A DNA stretch of 14,992 nt from Actinomycetes bacterium (GTDB lineage Bacteria > Actinomycetota > Actinomycetes > Propionibacteriales > Propionibacteriaceae). The position numbers and the translations under genes were made by a program. Each line of letters starts with the position of its first letter. Position 1 is the stretch's first letter. Shown piece after piece: positions 14,662 to 14,992 of the stretch. The stretch lies in assembly GCA_023387135.1 (NCBI GenBank), contig JAEWIK010000272.1, positions 1 through 14,992 of the forward strand, written 5' to 3'. The notes below the pieces were generated by a model. The model ran no database searches. It was not told where the DNA came from and saw only the letters and a program-made list of their open reading frames with translations.

Positions 14662-14992
14662 CTAGACGGCTGCCTCGGCTTCCACGGCGACGTCGGCGGT
14701 CTCACGCGGCGGCAGGAAGCGTGCCAGGACGACGAGCCCGAGCAGCAGGACTGCCGGCACGAACATCGCGTGCTGGATCCCGAAGCCGTGGACCGCAGCG
14801 CCGATGATCGCGGGGCAGATGAGGAACGCCGCGTAGCCGAAGGTCACCACGACCGCGAGCCCGCGACCGCCTGCGGTGTGGCCGGCGACCGCGTACACCT
14901 GGGGAGCGATGAGGCCGACGCCGAGGCCGACCAGCGACCAGCCGACGAGCAGCAGCGGCAGGGTGCTCATGGTGGAGACGACGAGGTACCCC
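14662..14992 (-). CDS. C-terminal part of a major facilitator superfamily transporter (partial)
   Basis: The frame is open to the window edge, so the true start lies beyond 14992; the ATG at 14970 is internal. About 109 residues remain, with three strongly hydrophobic spans. The segment GVGLIAPQVYAVAGH is followed by a glycine/aromatic helix (TFGYAAFLICPAIIGA). This resembles the last helices of 12-span MFS permeases in which G-x-G-x-x-x-P and GYxGFLxGPxxIG patterns recur. The soluble tail is acidic (ending EAEAAV). Substrate and subfamily cannot be decided from this fragment. Confidence 0.75.
   Translation of the reverse strand, partial: GYLVVSTMSTLPLLLVGWSLVGLGVGLIAPQVYAVAGHTAGGRGLAVVVTFGYAAFLICPAIIGAAVHGFGIQHAMFVPAVLLLGLVVLARFLPPRETADVAVEAEAAV

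Noticed and set aside
14662..14970. A complete 102-residue small membrane protein starting at ATG 14970
   Set aside because: The frame stays open and hydrophobic to the window edge, and the sequence resembles the end of a longer MFS transporter, so it is a partial gene.
1..14992. CRISPR arrays, tRNA or rRNA genes, insertion sequences or phage genes
   Set aside because: I saw no regularly spaced repeats, cloverleaf-like segments, transposase or integrase motifs, and no abrupt composition change. All gaps over 70 bp are accounted for as promoter or terminator regions.

Overview
The window is GC-rich DNA with tightly packed genes, frequent ATGA stop/start overlaps, GTG starts and leaderless-looking starts. 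Together with an actinobacterial-type protein O-mannosyltransferase next to rsmI and a tatD-ksgA-ispE block, this points to an actinobacterium. A Propionibacteriales relative is plausible, but that is a guess from gene content.

Layout. Positions 1-438 hold the C-terminal end of a membrane family 2 glycosyltransferase. Positions 451-6643 are a fatty-acyl-CoA module. On the minus strand it has a 3-ketoacyl-CoA thiolase (fadA2-like), a long FabG4-type 3-ketoacyl reductase and a MaoC/HtdX-type hydratase. Divergently on the plus strand it has a TetR-family regulator overlapping an acyl-CoA oxidase-family flavoprotein. A 91-bp intergenic region with a 13-bp palindrome separates the two arms and is the likely shared control point. 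The four enzymes cover dehydrogenation or oxidation, hydration, 3-hydroxy/3-keto interconversion and thiolysis. The hydratase and reductase families suggest a route through (R)-3-hydroxyacyl-CoA.

Positions 6645-7633 (minus) encode an AzlC/AzlD branched-chain amino-acid exporter pair. Positions 7774-9144 (minus) encode a UraA-type uracil permease ending in a strong hairpin. Positions 9300-10994 (minus) encode the protein O-mannosyltransferase. Divergent from it is the plus-strand run rsmI-tatD-ksgA (4-nt overlaps), then ispE with its own promoter. This is a core housekeeping block: two 16S rRNA methyltransferases, a metal-dependent nuclease and an isoprenoid kinase. The window ends in the C-terminal part of an MFS transporter on the minus strand, converging on ispE across a hairpin.

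No mobile element, CRISPR array, tRNA or rRNA is visible. Most of the window is ordinary core or metabolic DNA. The points worth following are the mixed oxidase/FabG4/HtdX acyl-CoA module with its palindrome, and a recurring TANNNT-like box 6-7 nt upstream of starts that lack a convincing Shine-Dalgarno sequence. I saw no clear candidate for a wholly new system.
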